Assembly: GCF_019357415.1 (NCBI RefSeq)
Contig: NZ_CP048410.1
Coordinates: forward strand, 3,706,984 to 3,770,983
Direction of reading: 5' to 3'
Length of the DNA stretch: 64,000 bases
Source: Gramella sp. MT6
Lineage (GTDB): Bacteria > Bacteroidota > Bacteroidia > Flavobacteriales > Flavobacteriaceae
The translations under genes and the position numbers were made by a program. The notes under the pieces were generated by a model, which worked only from the letters and a program-made list of their open reading frames with translations, was not told where the DNA came from and ran no database searches. This document shows positions 16,192-25,164 of the stretch, in pieces. Position 1 is the first letter of the stretch, and the number at the start of each line of letters is the position of its first letter.

Positions 16192-19147
16192 ACTTTTCTT
16201 CTTACTCTTTTTATGGTTTAATATTGCGTTCTCTCAAAATTTTCCCAGCAAAAATTATAACGCTGCCAGTGAGTTGCCAAACAATACCGTTAGAGCCCTA
16301 TTGTTGGACAGCGATAATGTACTCTGGATTGGCACCGATAACGGGGTGGTAAAAAAGGAGAACGATGTTTTTAAATACTTTTTTGAAGAGGATGGCTTGG
16401 CCCTGAACAGTTGCTGGGCAATTGCTGAAGACAGGAATAAGAACCTGTGGTTTGGTAGTTATGGCGAAGGTATAAGTATTTATAATGGCGCGAAATTCCG
16501 GGTAATATCAGAGAAAGATGGACTGGCTCATAATGAGGTCACCAAGCTATTCTCTCATAAGGACCACATGTTTATTGGCACCAGCGACGGGGTTTCCCTA
16601 GTCAACATTAACAACTATGACGTTCACACCTTTAATATTCCGGAAAGCGAGAAATTGTTTAGAGTTCAGAACTTTTTTGAGGTCAAGGAACAAATTTATG
16701 TGGTTACCTATAGATCTGGCATTTATAAAATTTCAGGAAAGGACAATGAAAAGGTTCTAACCAAGGTCAATAACGACGATTATGTTTATTCCGTATTAAA
16801 AAATAATGACAGCATCTACATCAGTAAAAAAGGCTTTTTCAGGAAAACTACGCTTACAGATTATTTAAAAAAGGGCGATACTATATCTTCGAAAAAACTT
16901 GGATATTCAATTATCTGGGATTACATAAAAACCAGGGATCAGAAAATTTTTGCGGCTGGCTGGGGTATATATGATACTAGTGGAGGGATTTATGAGGTCC
17001 AAAATGATGAACTAATTTCAAGGGCTTCAGACTTCAATATTTTCAGTAAAGAAGTGATCTCCCTTGCTTATGATGATAAATTTGAAAAGTTATACGTAGG
17101 TACCAGGGATGCTGGTTTGTTTGAAATCAAATTAGATCCTCTGGTAAAATTCCATAGAACTGAAGGTAAAAATATCATAGGCTTTGCCAGGACCGGAAAC
17201 ACTTCCGCAGAATTATCCAGCAATGGTATTCTTATAAAAGAAAAAGAGATCAAAATTAACCTGGATCAGCTTAAAAAATGGCAGGAGGAATATATAAAAA
17301 CCACAAAACAACCATTGCCAAAACATGAAGATTCCTTTTACGAATTAGATTATTCCACCAGGGCCAGGGATATTCAGTTTTACGACATTAAAACTTACAA
17401 AGACGTTTATTGGGTAAATACTAATATTGGGATATTCGCTATTGAGGAAAACGGAAAATTGCATCGATACCTGCCTCTACATTCAGAAGAGATCAACTTT
17501 ACAATAAACGGAGATCTCATTGAAACTCATCCTTATGGTGGCGTAAGAGTCTACCAGGATCTGAACAAATTTGAGTATACCCACTTTTTACAGGATCATC
17601 CCGAAACACCTACCTTGGTGGTCAATAGCTTACAAACAAACCGTAAGACCTATTTTCTTTCGGTTTTCTCAGGACTTTATGCCTGGGAGAAGGATGAATT
17701 TAGCTCCTATATTCAAAGCGGAAGATGGAAAGAAAAAAAATTGAGACATATCACTTCCTTAGGAAAAAACCTCGCTATCTCTAATGAGTTTGGGGATGTA
17801 TTCATTGTTAATGATGGAAAATCATTTGAAATCTTAAAGAAAATACCACGGGCAAAAATTGAGGGTAATACGATTTCATTCCTTAAGGAATACCAGGGAA
17901 GTTTGTTGATAGGAACTGAAAAAGGACTAAGCCTTTATAAAGATGATAGGTTTATATACTTAAATGAGGAACAGGGCCTGAAACAGCCATTTCTTAGCGG
18001 AGAAGTAGATGGAAACAGGTTAGTTATTGGAAGCAAGGATGGTTATTACACCATTGATCTTAACCGGGTAAGCGATGCCGAACCTTTGGTAAATGATCTG
18101 AATATCAAGGAAATTTTTATCAATAACAATGAGTTCGCATACGAAGAGTTCACTGGAGAAACGGAGATTGACCTGCCGTATGACCAGAATACTGTATTGC
18201 TGAAATTTAGCACCAATGCACATCCTTATCCTCATAAATTACGTTATCAATATCGTTTGAATAATAGTGAGAACTGGAGTCGTCCCTTTCCAGAACCACA
18301 AATATTTCTGCCTTTTTTACCATCAAAAGATTACGAGGTTGATGTGAGGGTCTTAGATAAAAGCACTGGTTTAAGTTATACACAGTCTCTATTAAATATG
18401 GCGATTTTACCTCCATTCTATAAATCCTGGTGGTTTCTTTTAATCGTGATGTCCACAATTTCACTATTGATTTTTAGCATCTATAAATTTCAGATACGGC
18501 AAACCCGGAATTTTGAAATGCAAAAGAGACTTATCCAGAAACGATTTGAAGAAACAAAAATGGAAGCTCTCCTGGCGCAGATGAATCCGCATTTTATCTT
18601 CAATGCGATGAATTCCATACAGAATTATATCATGGACAGCGATATAGATAACGCCACCATTTTCCTGGGTGATTTTGCCAAATTAATTCGGCTCAACCTC
18701 GATCACTGCACCAAACCTAGTATTTTATTAGTCGAGGAAATTGAATATTTACGATCTTATATCCGTATCGAAAATACCAGGTTCAATAATAAAATTGAAG
18801 TGGTAATGAGCATAGATCCTGAAATTGATACCTACGAGGTGGAGATCCCTACAATGATATTGCAAACCTTTGTGGAAAATGTATTTGTACACGCATTCCC
18901 CGGTGATATTAAAGATCCCAGGTTAGAAATTTCCTTTAAGCTATTGACAGAGGATCTGCTACAATGTAAAATTCAAGACAACGGTATTGGCTTTACTTCA
19001 GGTACAACTAATAAATTGCATGATTCAAAAGGGGTGCGCCTCGTCCAGGAGCGACTGGCGTTACTAGGTTATAATGTAGAGGAGGCCGTTCGCATAAATT
19101 CCAAAAAAAACAAAGGAACTACAGTCATCATTACCTTAGAGATATAA
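16169..19147 (+). CDS. Sensor histidine kinase with periplasmic propeller and Y_Y_Y domain
   Basis: 992 residues. ATG 16169 gives the signal peptide MRFCKTTRLFFLLFLWFNIAFS; a frame extension upstream lies inside the regulator gene. The periplasmic part holds two-component propeller repeats (NNTVRALLLDSDNVLWIGTD; ENRNLWFG-type WFGSYGEGIS) up to about 630 and a Y_Y_Y domain (LRYQYRLNNSENWSRP). A membrane helix near 755-780 precedes the HisKA_7TM-like His_kinase domain: AQMNPHFIFNAMNSIQNYI carries the phospho-His, and FVENVFVHAF plus DNGIGF are the ATPase N and G1 boxes. Propeller kinases often sense sugars, but no PUL is adjacent, so the ligand is unknown. Confidence 0.88.
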   Translation: MRFCKTTRLFFLLFLWFNIAFSQNFPSKNYNAASELPNNTVRALLLDSDNVLWIGTDNGVVKKENDVFKYFFEEDGLALNSCWAIAEDRNKNLWFGSYGEGISIYNGAKFRVISEKDGLAHNEVTKLFSHKDHMFIGTSDGVSLVNINNYDVHTFNIPESEKLFRVQNFFEVKEQIYVVTYRSGIYKISGKDNEKVLTKVNNDDYVYSVLKNNDSIYISKKGFFRKTTLTDYLKKGDTISSKKLGYSIIWDYIKTRDQKIFAAGWGIYDTSGGIYEVQNDELISRASDFNIFSKEVISLAYDDKFEKLYVGTRDAGLFEIKLDPLVKFHRTEGKNIIGFARTGNTSAELSSNGILIKEKEIKINLDQLKKWQEEYIKTTKQPLPKHEDSFYELDYSTRARDIQFYDIKTYKDVYWVNTNIGIFAIEENGKLHRYLPLHSEEINFTINGDLIETHPYGGVRVYQDLNKFEYTHFLQDHPETPTLVVNSLQTNRKTYFLSVFSGLYAWEKDEFSSYIQSGRWKEKKLRHITSLGKNLAISNEFGDVFIVNDGKSFEILKKIPRAKIEGNTISFLKEYQGSLLIGTEKGLSLYKDDRFIYLNEEQGLKQPFLSGEVDGNRLVIGSKDGYYTIDLNRVSDAEPLVNDLNIKEIFINNNEFAYEEFTGETEIDLPYDQNTVLLKFSTNAHPYPHKLRYQYRLNNSENWSRPFPEPQIFLPFLPSKDYEVDVRVLDKSTGLSYTQSLLNMAILPPFYKSWWFLLIVMSTISLLIFSIYKFQIRQTRNFEMQKRLIQKRFEETKMEALLAQMNPHFIFNAMNSIQNYIMDSDIDNATIFLGDFAKLIRLNLDHCTKPSILLVEEIEYLRSYIRIENTRFNNKIEVVMSIDPEIDTYEVEIPTMILQTFVENVFVHAFPGDIKDPRLEISFKLLTEDLLQCKIQDNGIGFTSGTTNKLHDSKGVRLVQERLALLGYNVEEAVRINSKKNKGTTVIITLEI

Positions 19148-19383
19148 CGTTTACTGCCAAAATCCACACGTTTACTAAACGGGCAGAATTGATCTTAACA
19201 AAATATTTAGTTTTATAAAAAAATTAGGGCAAGTGGCAGCTACACCTAAATTGGGGTTGCTTTAAGAATTGAGATTATGGGTAGGGTTGTAATTTCATAT
19301 TTAAGCTATGGTGGCAGTCACTTCTCTAATCTTTTTATCCAGAGATCATCCAAACTAACCAATCTATTTTTTCAAGCCAAAAG

Positions 19384-19417
19384 CCATTAACGATCAAATT
19401 CGTTGATGGTTTTTTTA
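19384..19417 (+). terminator. Intrinsic terminator
   Basis: Arms CCATTAACGA (19384-19393) and TCGTTGATGG (19400-19409) pair with one G.T, loop of 6, followed by a run of eight bases rich in T. It may end the kinase transcript or an unannotated RNA. Confidence 0.75.
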
Positions 19418-19556
19418 TTACGAGGACTCTGCAAAGAGTTAGAGTAAGCTTTATTCAGGTTAAAGAAAATTAATAAAGATGATTTAAAATATCATCCAGG
19501 TGGAAATCTTAAGAATTAAACTAAAGAACCAGGTATACTTTGTTTAAAACAAAAAA

Positions 19557-19580
19557 CCCGCAATTTTCATTGCGGGTTTT
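19557..19580. terminator. Original terminator of tRNA-Ser, now cut off by the element
   Basis: Perfect 7-bp stem CCCGCAA / TTGCGGG with loop TTTTCA, six A before and four T after, so it works on both strands. On the minus strand it lies just past the displaced tRNA 3'-end copy (attL), where a tRNA terminator is expected before integration. Confidence 0.75.
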
Positions 19581-19585
19581 CTTTT

Positions 19586-19607
19586 GCGGAGAAAGAGGTA
19601 TTTGAAC
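19586..19607. repeat. attL: displaced copy of the tRNA-Ser 3' end
   Basis: Matches 25208-25229 at 20 of 22 positions; the first 13 bases, GCGGAGAAAGAGG, are identical. The mismatches are at positions 14 and 18. It corresponds to the acceptor and T-arm end of the tRNA and has no tRNA body attached. Confidence 0.85.
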
Positions 19608-19718
19608 TATATAATTTTAGATATAGCCTATTTTAAATAAACCCTTAATTAACAGGGGTTTGTTGATAATTACAACTATTATTTATATCCTCAACCGTTA
19701 TTAAATTATATCTTTACT

Positions 19719-19737
19719 GTCAACTATTCTGTCAACT
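19719..19737. repeat. Candidate integrase arm-type site, left end
   Basis: GTCAACTATTCTGTCAACT contains two GTCAACT copies 12 nt apart. It matches the right-end site at 25146-25164 in 16 of 19 positions and the same orientation. It lies just 11 bp before the integrase start, so integrase binding here could also repress its own gene. CAACTAT also occurs at 19673 and 25098, and CTCAACCG at 19690 and 25134. Confidence 0.55.
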
Positions 19738-19747
19738 GGTAAAAGTT

Positions 19748-21022
19748 ATGAGATCAACATTTAATTTGAAAGAACCCAAGAAAGATGGGGATTCCCTAAT
19801 ACTCTTTTCAGCTTACTTCAAAAACGAAGGAAGAAAATTTGTCTACTCTACCGGAGAAGTGATTAATCCTATCGATTGGGACTTTGAAAATAGACAGCCA
19901 AAGAACCTCAACGGGAGAACTGCAAAGTCAGATCAACAAAGAACTATTAAAAGACAGCTAGACAGGTATTCCAACTTCTTTACTGATACTGTAAACTCAT
20001 TTAAGCTTTCAAATAGAGAGCTATTAATAGTTGACATAAAAGATGAATTTGATATTGAATTTAAACGTACTAAGGCAATCTCAAATAAGTTTTTCAGCGT
20101 TTATGATAGTTTTCTGTATATGAAGAAAAGTGATTTCACAGATGAAGCCAATTCTGAAACTACCATAAAGCGATACGAATACAATAAAAAGTTATTAGAA
20201 GACTTTCAGGACCACAGGAAGAAAAAGATTCATTTCAACCAGATTAATCAAAGCTTTTATAACAAATTCATTCAGTATTGTATTGAAGAAAAAAAACATT
20301 CAGCCAATACACTTAGAAGAAATGTTGGTCTATTAAAAACATTCCTTTATTGGGCTTTAGAAAATAATCACACCTACAAAACAGATTTTCAGAAATTCAA
20401 AGCACCTAAAGCTCAACAAACTGATGAAATTGCCTTAACAATCGATCAGGTTGAAAAAGTATTTGAATATGACCTAAGTAAAAAACCAAAATTAGAACGT
20501 GTAAGGGACTTATTTGTATTTGGCTGTGTAACAGGTCTAAGAATAAGTAATTACTCTAAAATCAAGAAGAATGACATTCAGAACGGCAATATAAAAGTTA
20601 GGGATCAGAAGAATAAAGATAAGTCCTTAGAAATTCCACTTAATGACTTCTCAAATTACATTCTGAAAAAGTACGATTATAAGTTACCTACTATTTCTAC
20701 CCAAAAATTCAATTCTTATATCAAAGATGTTTTTGAAGAAATGGAATACAAAGACCGATTAAAGAAAACTATTAAGATAGGCAAAGACCTTATCGAAAAA
20801 GAAAATTTCTTCTATGAAAGAATCTCTTCACATACAGCACGAAGAAGCTTTATAACAATAATGAAAAATAAAAAGATTCCCGATAAAATTATTATGGGAT
20901 ATACCGGACATAGGAGTTTAGAAGTATTCAACAAATACTATAAACCTAATAACGAAGACAAAAAGGATTTTATGCAAACAGTATGGAAAATGAAAAATTC
21001 ACCATTAAAAAAAGCTGAGTAA
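19748..21022 (+). CDS. int: Tyrosine recombinase (integrase)
   Basis: 424 residues, phage-integrase family of the Bacteroidota tyrosine recombinase type. An N-terminal arm-binding-like domain (1-90), a SAM-like core-binding domain (about 110-215) and a catalytic domain follow. Catalytic residues read as Arg265 (TGLRISN), Lys near 288-290, His362-Arg365 (SHTARRSF), His388 (GHRS) and Tyr397 (FNKYYKP, nine residues after the His). It should integrate and excise the element at the tRNA-Ser 3' end. It starts next to the left arm repeats and its stop TAA overlaps the next ATG, so the two are translated together. Intact, so the element may still be mobile. Confidence 0.93.
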   Translation: MRSTFNLKEPKKDGDSLILFSAYFKNEGRKFVYSTGEVINPIDWDFENRQPKNLNGRTAKSDQQRTIKRQLDRYSNFFTDTVNSFKLSNRELLIVDIKDEFDIEFKRTKAISNKFFSVYDSFLYMKKSDFTDEANSETTIKRYEYNKKLLEDFQDHRKKKIHFNQINQSFYNKFIQYCIEEKKHSANTLRRNVGLLKTFLYWALENNHTYKTDFQKFKAPKAQQTDEIALTIDQVEKVFEYDLSKKPKLERVRDLFVFGCVTGLRISNYSKIKKNDIQNGNIKVRDQKNKDKSLEIPLNDFSNYILKKYDYKLPTISTQKFNSYIKDVFEEMEYKDRLKKTIKIGKDLIEKENFFYERISSHTARRSFITIMKNKKIPDKIIMGYTGHRSLEVFNKYYKPNNEDKKDFMQTVWKMKNSPLKKAE

Positions 21023-22386
21023 TGCATAGAAGAAAAAAGTTATTTGTTGATAAAGTAGAAGAAATAAGTTTTTGTGGCAATCAAATGTTTCAATTTACAG
21101 GGGGTGAATACGAAATTCCCTTTTCGATACAACCTACCGATTGTGCGCATAATTTTGAGAATTGCGAAAGCTGCAGGGAAAATCATGAATTATTGATGAA
21201 AGAGATTAGACCATTAACTGATAAATTTCCATTTTGCTGCGAACAGCATGCAAAACTGACTGAGTTTCCCGATTTTAATATTGAGGATTATAAAAACTTA
21301 GACAAAGAAATTGCCGATAAAGTATATTTCACTCATCATCACATTATAGATCGAATCGATAATGAAGATTGGTATGAAGATATTACTGACTATATAGCTT
21401 ATGTAACTGAGAGTATTGGAACATTACCCCCCCAATATGGTGGATCATTTCAATTAGGAAGTTACTTTTTGTATGTACTGGAATTAATTAGAACTGTTGA
21501 AAATAGTATAACGTCAGATGAAATCTCTAAAAAAGAAATCAAAATAAGAATTGAAAAAATAAAGGCTTTCATCAATAGTTTCAGAAAAGACAACCCTGAG
21601 AATAAAAACCCAGATCTGAATCTTTTACTAAGCACCTATCATAAATGGTACAAAATTTTCCCATTTGAGCTTACTTATTTCAATAATATAAGAGAAAGAT
21701 ATAGAACTAATATCCCAATTCTTGCAGAGCCATTTCATTTAAACAGGTATTCGAATGTAAAGGTTGCTAAACTTCATACTAAAGAATCTCTAACTCAATC
21801 ATTAATAGATACTACAAAGAATATTTTAAGCCAGGTGAATGGTAATTCACTACTAAAGGCAGGCTTGTTAACAGATACTGAGAAAATCAAGTATGACTTA
21901 ATAATTAAAAAAAGGGAAACGGAATTATTTGAAATGCAACTCATTGACAATTCTAAACAATCCGGTTATATTAAAGTATTAAAGAAATGGTTGAAAGGTG
22001 AAAAGAAATTCATTGATGAAATAACACCATACTTAAAAAATAAATCTCAGAAAAATAGAGAAGACAAACAGGAAATAACTGTTCTTAAATTCGCTCTATA
22101 CATTTATTACATGCAAGCAGCCGGAAAGATCGAATATTTTGAAAATCATTCAAATGGTAAATTAGCAGCAATTGAAGAACTGTTGGAAGGAAGTAAGGTA
22201 ATAGATACAACGGCTAAATATTTTCAGATTGCATATAACAAAATTAGCAACCACAAGACTAACCGGATAGCTAACAATCAAATTTCTAATATATCATTTG
22301 TAGCAAAAAAGATGCTTAATAAGTATCCTGAAGCACGAAACATCGCTTTAGAAGAATTGAAATTAGCACAATCTAAAAATAGGTAA
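21022..22386 (+). CDS. Unknown element protein with N-terminal Cys/His cluster
   Basis: 454 residues, ATG overlapping the integrase stop (TAATG). I do not recognise the family. Near the N-terminus Cys41, Cys48, Cys51, His55, Cys72, Cys73 and His76 form a likely zinc site (DCAHNFENCESCRENH ... FCCEQH). The rest is strongly helical, charged, with HHHIIDRIDNEDWYED near 110-125, a Lys/Glu-rich middle and KYFQIAYNKISNHKTNRIAN near the end. No signal peptide or membrane segment. Its coupling to int suggests a role in recombination, excision control or maintenance. Composition is A+T rich as in the rest of the element. Confidence 0.75.
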   Translation: MHRRKKLFVDKVEEISFCGNQMFQFTGGEYEIPFSIQPTDCAHNFENCESCRENHELLMKEIRPLTDKFPFCCEQHAKLTEFPDFNIEDYKNLDKEIADKVYFTHHHIIDRIDNEDWYEDITDYIAYVTESIGTLPPQYGGSFQLGSYFLYVLELIRTVENSITSDEISKKEIKIRIEKIKAFINSFRKDNPENKNPDLNLLLSTYHKWYKIFPFELTYFNNIRERYRTNIPILAEPFHLNRYSNVKVAKLHTKESLTQSLIDTTKNILSQVNGNSLLKAGLLTDTEKIKYDLIIKKRETELFEMQLIDNSKQSGYIKVLKKWLKGEKKFIDEITPYLKNKSQKNREDKQEITVLKFALYIYYMQAAGKIEYFENHSNGKLAAIEELLEGSKVIDTTAKYFQIAYNKISNHKTNRIANNQISNISFVAKKMLNKYPEARNIALEELKLAQSKNR

Positions 22387-22419
22387 CGGTATAATGTAAT
22401 AGTTACATCCCCCTTACCT
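22381..22419. promoter_or_regulatory. Nested inverted repeats before the HTH/rep genes
   Basis: AGGTAA (22381-22386) pairs with TTACCT (22414-22419), and inside it ATGTAA-TAG-TTACAT (22394-22408) is a perfect palindrome. It covers the stop codon of the preceding gene and ends 46 nt before the HTH gene. It could be an operator for the HTH protein or part of a replication origin. Confidence 0.4.
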
Positions 22420-22465
22420 CAATCACTGACATATACTTTCGAAGAAATTCTAAAAGTATTTTGTC

Positions 22466-22741
22466 ATGAATAACCCATTTGAAACGCTAAACCAAAGATT
22501 AGCAAACATCGAAACTCTTCTTCTGGAGATCAAACACAAACCAGAGGATAAAGAAAAACCTGAAAACCTAACCGTAAAAGAAACAGCCAAACTTCTAAAG
22601 GTTTCTGAGCAGTCAGTTCACAACTACATCAAAAAAGGATTTATACCTGCTAAAAAAGTGGGCAGGATTCTTCTTATCAATCGTACCGATATTGATAATT
22701 CATTGGAAGGTGTGAAGTCCCTAAAATACAAACGTAGCTAA
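22466..22741 (+). CDS. Helix-turn-helix protein, excisionase/MerR-like
   Basis: 91 residues. A short coiled N-terminus (LNQRLANIETLLLEIKHK) precedes a winged-helix DNA-binding domain of the HTH_17/excisionase type: LTVKETAKLLKVSEQSVHNYIKKGFIPAKKVGRILLINRTDID, about 35-77. Such proteins act as recombination directionality factors (Xis) or as regulators of rep and int. It lies between the unknown gene and rep, 39 nt before rep, and a palindrome lies just upstream. Xis versus repressor cannot be decided from sequence. Confidence 0.8.
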   Translation: MNNPFETLNQRLANIETLLLEIKHKPEDKEKPENLTVKETAKLLKVSEQSVHNYIKKGFIPAKKVGRILLINRTDIDNSLEGVKSLKYKRS

Positions 22742-22780
22742 GATTCTTCTAACGGAATTATCCAATCAAAAATTAGGTAT

Positions 22781-23803
22781 ATGTATACATTAGCAGAAAA
22801 CGGGACAGATAAAAAGGGACAGGATCACATATTTGTAACCGGTGAAGGTTCAGACCTCAGCAATAAAGAAGCCTTAAAAGGAAGGGCTAAGAGAAAAACT
22901 ATTACTCAGTCTATGGCTTTAAGTCTTATAGATGTAGTTAAAGAAAAAGATGATTCTGAAAGAGAAAAAGCTTATTGGAATACATACTATTGTCAAAGTT
23001 CCATAACTACTTCAAAGGGGAAACTTTATGGTAAATATTGTAAAAATAGGTTTTGCACATTATGTTGTAGTATTCGCAAAGCGGAAATCATTAATAAATA
23101 TTTACCAGTAATAAAAGAATGGGAAGATCCTCATTTTATAACCTTAACCGTAAAGTCCTGTAACCACAATCAGTTAAGATCTTATATAAGATCAATGAAG
23201 AGTACATTTAAGCGAATCATTGAAAAGCATAAAAAGCAGGATCAGAGAGGAACGGGTGAGAAACTAATAGGTGTAAAATCTTTAGAATGCTGTTTCAATC
23301 CACAGAGAAGAACGTATAACCCTCACTTTCATTTAATAGTTGCAAATAAGGCTATGGCAAATATAATCGTTGCCGAATGGATAAATAGAAGTAAGAAAGG
23401 AATGGTTTCACCCAAAGCGCAGTATATCCTGAAAACATTCGATGTAGAAAAAAACCTTATAGAAATTATTAAATATGGAAGTAAAATCTTTACAGAACCC
23501 GACTTAAAAAAGCGTTCCAAATCCAATGAAAATGAACGGCAGATGTATGTAGCTGCTTTAGATACGATATTAGCTGCAATGAAAGGAAAAAGAATATTCG
23601 ACCGCTTTGGTTTCAATTTACCGAAGAAAGCAAAAAATAACCTTTCGACTACTCAATTAATTAGTGATTTTAAGCAATGGGAATTTAATCCTGCCTTAGC
23701 AAATTGGCAGAATATATATAACGCTGAGGTACTTACAGATTATAAGCTTCCTTCAGACCTGGCTGCTATGTTATCAAATAATATTAATGGTAATATTAAA
23801 TGA
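22781..23803 (+). CDS. rep: Rolling-circle replication initiator (HUH Rep, Rep_1-like)
   Basis: 340 residues. All three HUH motifs are in order: motif 1 FITLTVKS at 119-126, motif 2 NPHFHLIV with His182 and His184, motif 3 KYGSK with catalytic Tyr232 and Lys235. A cysteine cluster YCKNRFCTLCCSIRK (Cys87, 92, 95, 96) matches the CxxxxCxxC(R) site of Rep proteins from small rolling-circle plasmids, and GKRIFDRFGF near 269-278 resembles their C-terminal KGKRL..GG block. It nicks the double-strand origin and starts leading-strand synthesis. Its presence in a tRNA-integrated element implies a replicating circular form. Origin not located with certainty. Confidence 0.85.
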   Translation: MYTLAENGTDKKGQDHIFVTGEGSDLSNKEALKGRAKRKTITQSMALSLIDVVKEKDDSEREKAYWNTYYCQSSITTSKGKLYGKYCKNRFCTLCCSIRKAEIINKYLPVIKEWEDPHFITLTVKSCNHNQLRSYIRSMKSTFKRIIEKHKKQDQRGTGEKLIGVKSLECCFNPQRRTYNPHFHLIVANKAMANIIVAEWINRSKKGMVSPKAQYILKTFDVEKNLIEIIKYGSKIFTEPDLKKRSKSNENERQMYVAALDTILAAMKGKRIFDRFGFNLPKKAKNNLSTTQLISDFKQWEFNPALANWQNIYNAEVLTDYKLPSDLAAMLSNNINGNIK

Positions 23804-23934
23804 AAGGATATAATGAATCGGAAATGATTTAATTTCATTGAATATTAAAGTTATATTGCCATTTGGCTTAAGTTTTAATTAAAATTAAAGAATTACTCTT
23901 CAAAACATTTCAGCAATTGACAGAATCAAAAAGA

Positions 23935-25053
23935 ATGGATTTAAAAACGCATTTTAATAGTGTCTTAGATGACACCCTAGAAAGAAATTTAAATGATACA
24001 CCTAAGGATTATTTTAGTTGGGGACGTGATTCTCGTCACCGCCTTGATAATTCTGAAAAGATGCCTTGGCTACCACAAATAAAACAGTTCACTCTAAGGA
24101 AAATTGCATCTAAAATTAAATCCAGATTAAAAAGGAAAAGATATTCTAAAAAAGATGTTGTTGCTAATTTCAACGAGAAATATTCATGTTTTGAAAATTC
24201 ATATCAACTTATGTCAGATAATTATTCAAGACAGATTTTTACAGAATTGATTTTAATGGCTATTGTTAAGGAGAATCGTATGAGATTATCGTCTTTCTCA
24301 AAAGATTACATTGATTCATATGAATTCGCGTCAAAAGAAATATTAAATTCTAAAGACTATCTTAATATATATGATTGGGAATTAGGCAAAGTCTCATTAG
24401 GAAACCCTAAAATTTCTATATTTACTTCACCTGTTTTATTAGCAATGTATAACGTAGGAAGATTATATAGATATGAAAAGAATGATGTGATTGTTGAAGT
24501 AAATAAAGGTGATACAGTTATCGATGCAGGAGTAGGATGGGGTGATACCACAATTTATTTAGCTGCCCTTGCTGACCCTAAAAGTGGCGGCAAGTCTTAT
24601 GCTTTTGATATTCTGGAAGAGGGAATGAATGCTTTGTCAGAACAATGCAAAATAAATAAAGAAATTAATAATATAACCCAGGTACTAAAAGCCCTTTCTG
24701 ATAAAGATGATGAGACTGTTAATATATCATCTCCTTCCCCTGGCGCTAGAATAGTAAAAGAAATATCTTCTAAACAGGTACAAACAATAACTATTGACAG
24801 CATCTTAAAAGATGAGAAATTAGAAAGGATTGATTTTATTAAAATGGATATTGAAGGTGCTGAAATTCCAGCTTTAAAAGGCGCATCAAGGGCAATACAG
24901 GACTTCAAACCAAAATTAGCAATTAGTGTATATCATAAATGGGACGATTTATTAGAGATACCAAAACTAATCAATAGTCTAAGAAAGGATTATAAAATGT
25001 ACTTGGATTGTACTACAGGATTCGGTGGTGAAGCAGTATTATATTGTATTTAA
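23935..25053 (+). CDS. FkbM family SAM-dependent methyltransferase (element cargo)
   Basis: 372 residues from ATG 23935; a TTG at 23917 would add six residues. The C-terminal half is an FkbM fold: SAM motif TVIDAGVGWGDTTIYLA (194-210), acidic YAFDILEEG, and IDFIKMDIEGAEIPALKGA near 300, ending in a short beta region. The first 160 residues are basic and unlike known families. FkbM enzymes O-methylate sugars or natural products. No sugar or biosynthetic cluster is nearby, so it is likely a self-contained cargo gene, perhaps altering a surface glycan or phage receptor. It lies between rep and the right att site, the usual cargo place. Confidence 0.8.
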   Translation: MDLKTHFNSVLDDTLERNLNDTPKDYFSWGRDSRHRLDNSEKMPWLPQIKQFTLRKIASKIKSRLKRKRYSKKDVVANFNEKYSCFENSYQLMSDNYSRQIFTELILMAIVKENRMRLSSFSKDYIDSYEFASKEILNSKDYLNIYDWELGKVSLGNPKISIFTSPVLLAMYNVGRLYRYEKNDVIVEVNKGDTVIDAGVGWGDTTIYLAALADPKSGGKSYAFDILEEGMNALSEQCKINKEINNITQVLKALSDKDDETVNISSPSPGARIVKEISSKQVQTITIDSILKDEKLERIDFIKMDIEGAEIPALKGASRAIQDFKPKLAISVYHKWDDLLEIPKLINSLRKDYKMYLDCTTGFGGEAVLYCI

Positions 25054-25145
25054 GAATTTAAATGTTTATTTTCTAACACAACATTTAAATCTACTCCAAC
25101 TATAATAAATTTTAGAATAGTTTTTAAAATAAACTCAACCGAATT

Positions 25146-25164
25146 GTCGACTATATTGTCAACT
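25146..25164. repeat. Candidate integrase arm-type site, right end
   Basis: GTCGACTATATTGTCAACT matches the left site (19719-19737) at 16 of 19 positions in the same orientation. It is 44 bp inside the right att copy. CTCAACCG at 25134-25141 is also shared with the left end (19690-19697). Confidence 0.55.

Larger units (their letters stand above)
19148..19585. other. 438-bp non-coding stretch between kinase gene and integrated element
   Basis: No gene seen. It contains a stand-alone intrinsic terminator at 19384-19417, 237 nt downstream of the kinase stop, a possible promoter-like TTG...TAGTTTTA near 19182-19216, GTGGCAG repeated at about 19233 and 19311, and a second terminator at 19557-19580. 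The part before 19418 could be a small RNA or a long 3' UTR. The part near 19557 is the original downstream flank of tRNA-Ser. Confidence 0.5.

Noticed and set aside
23329-23616. Minus-strand frame of 95 residues in rep
   Set aside because: Fully inside the rep gene, which has all three HUH motifs; no start region of its own.
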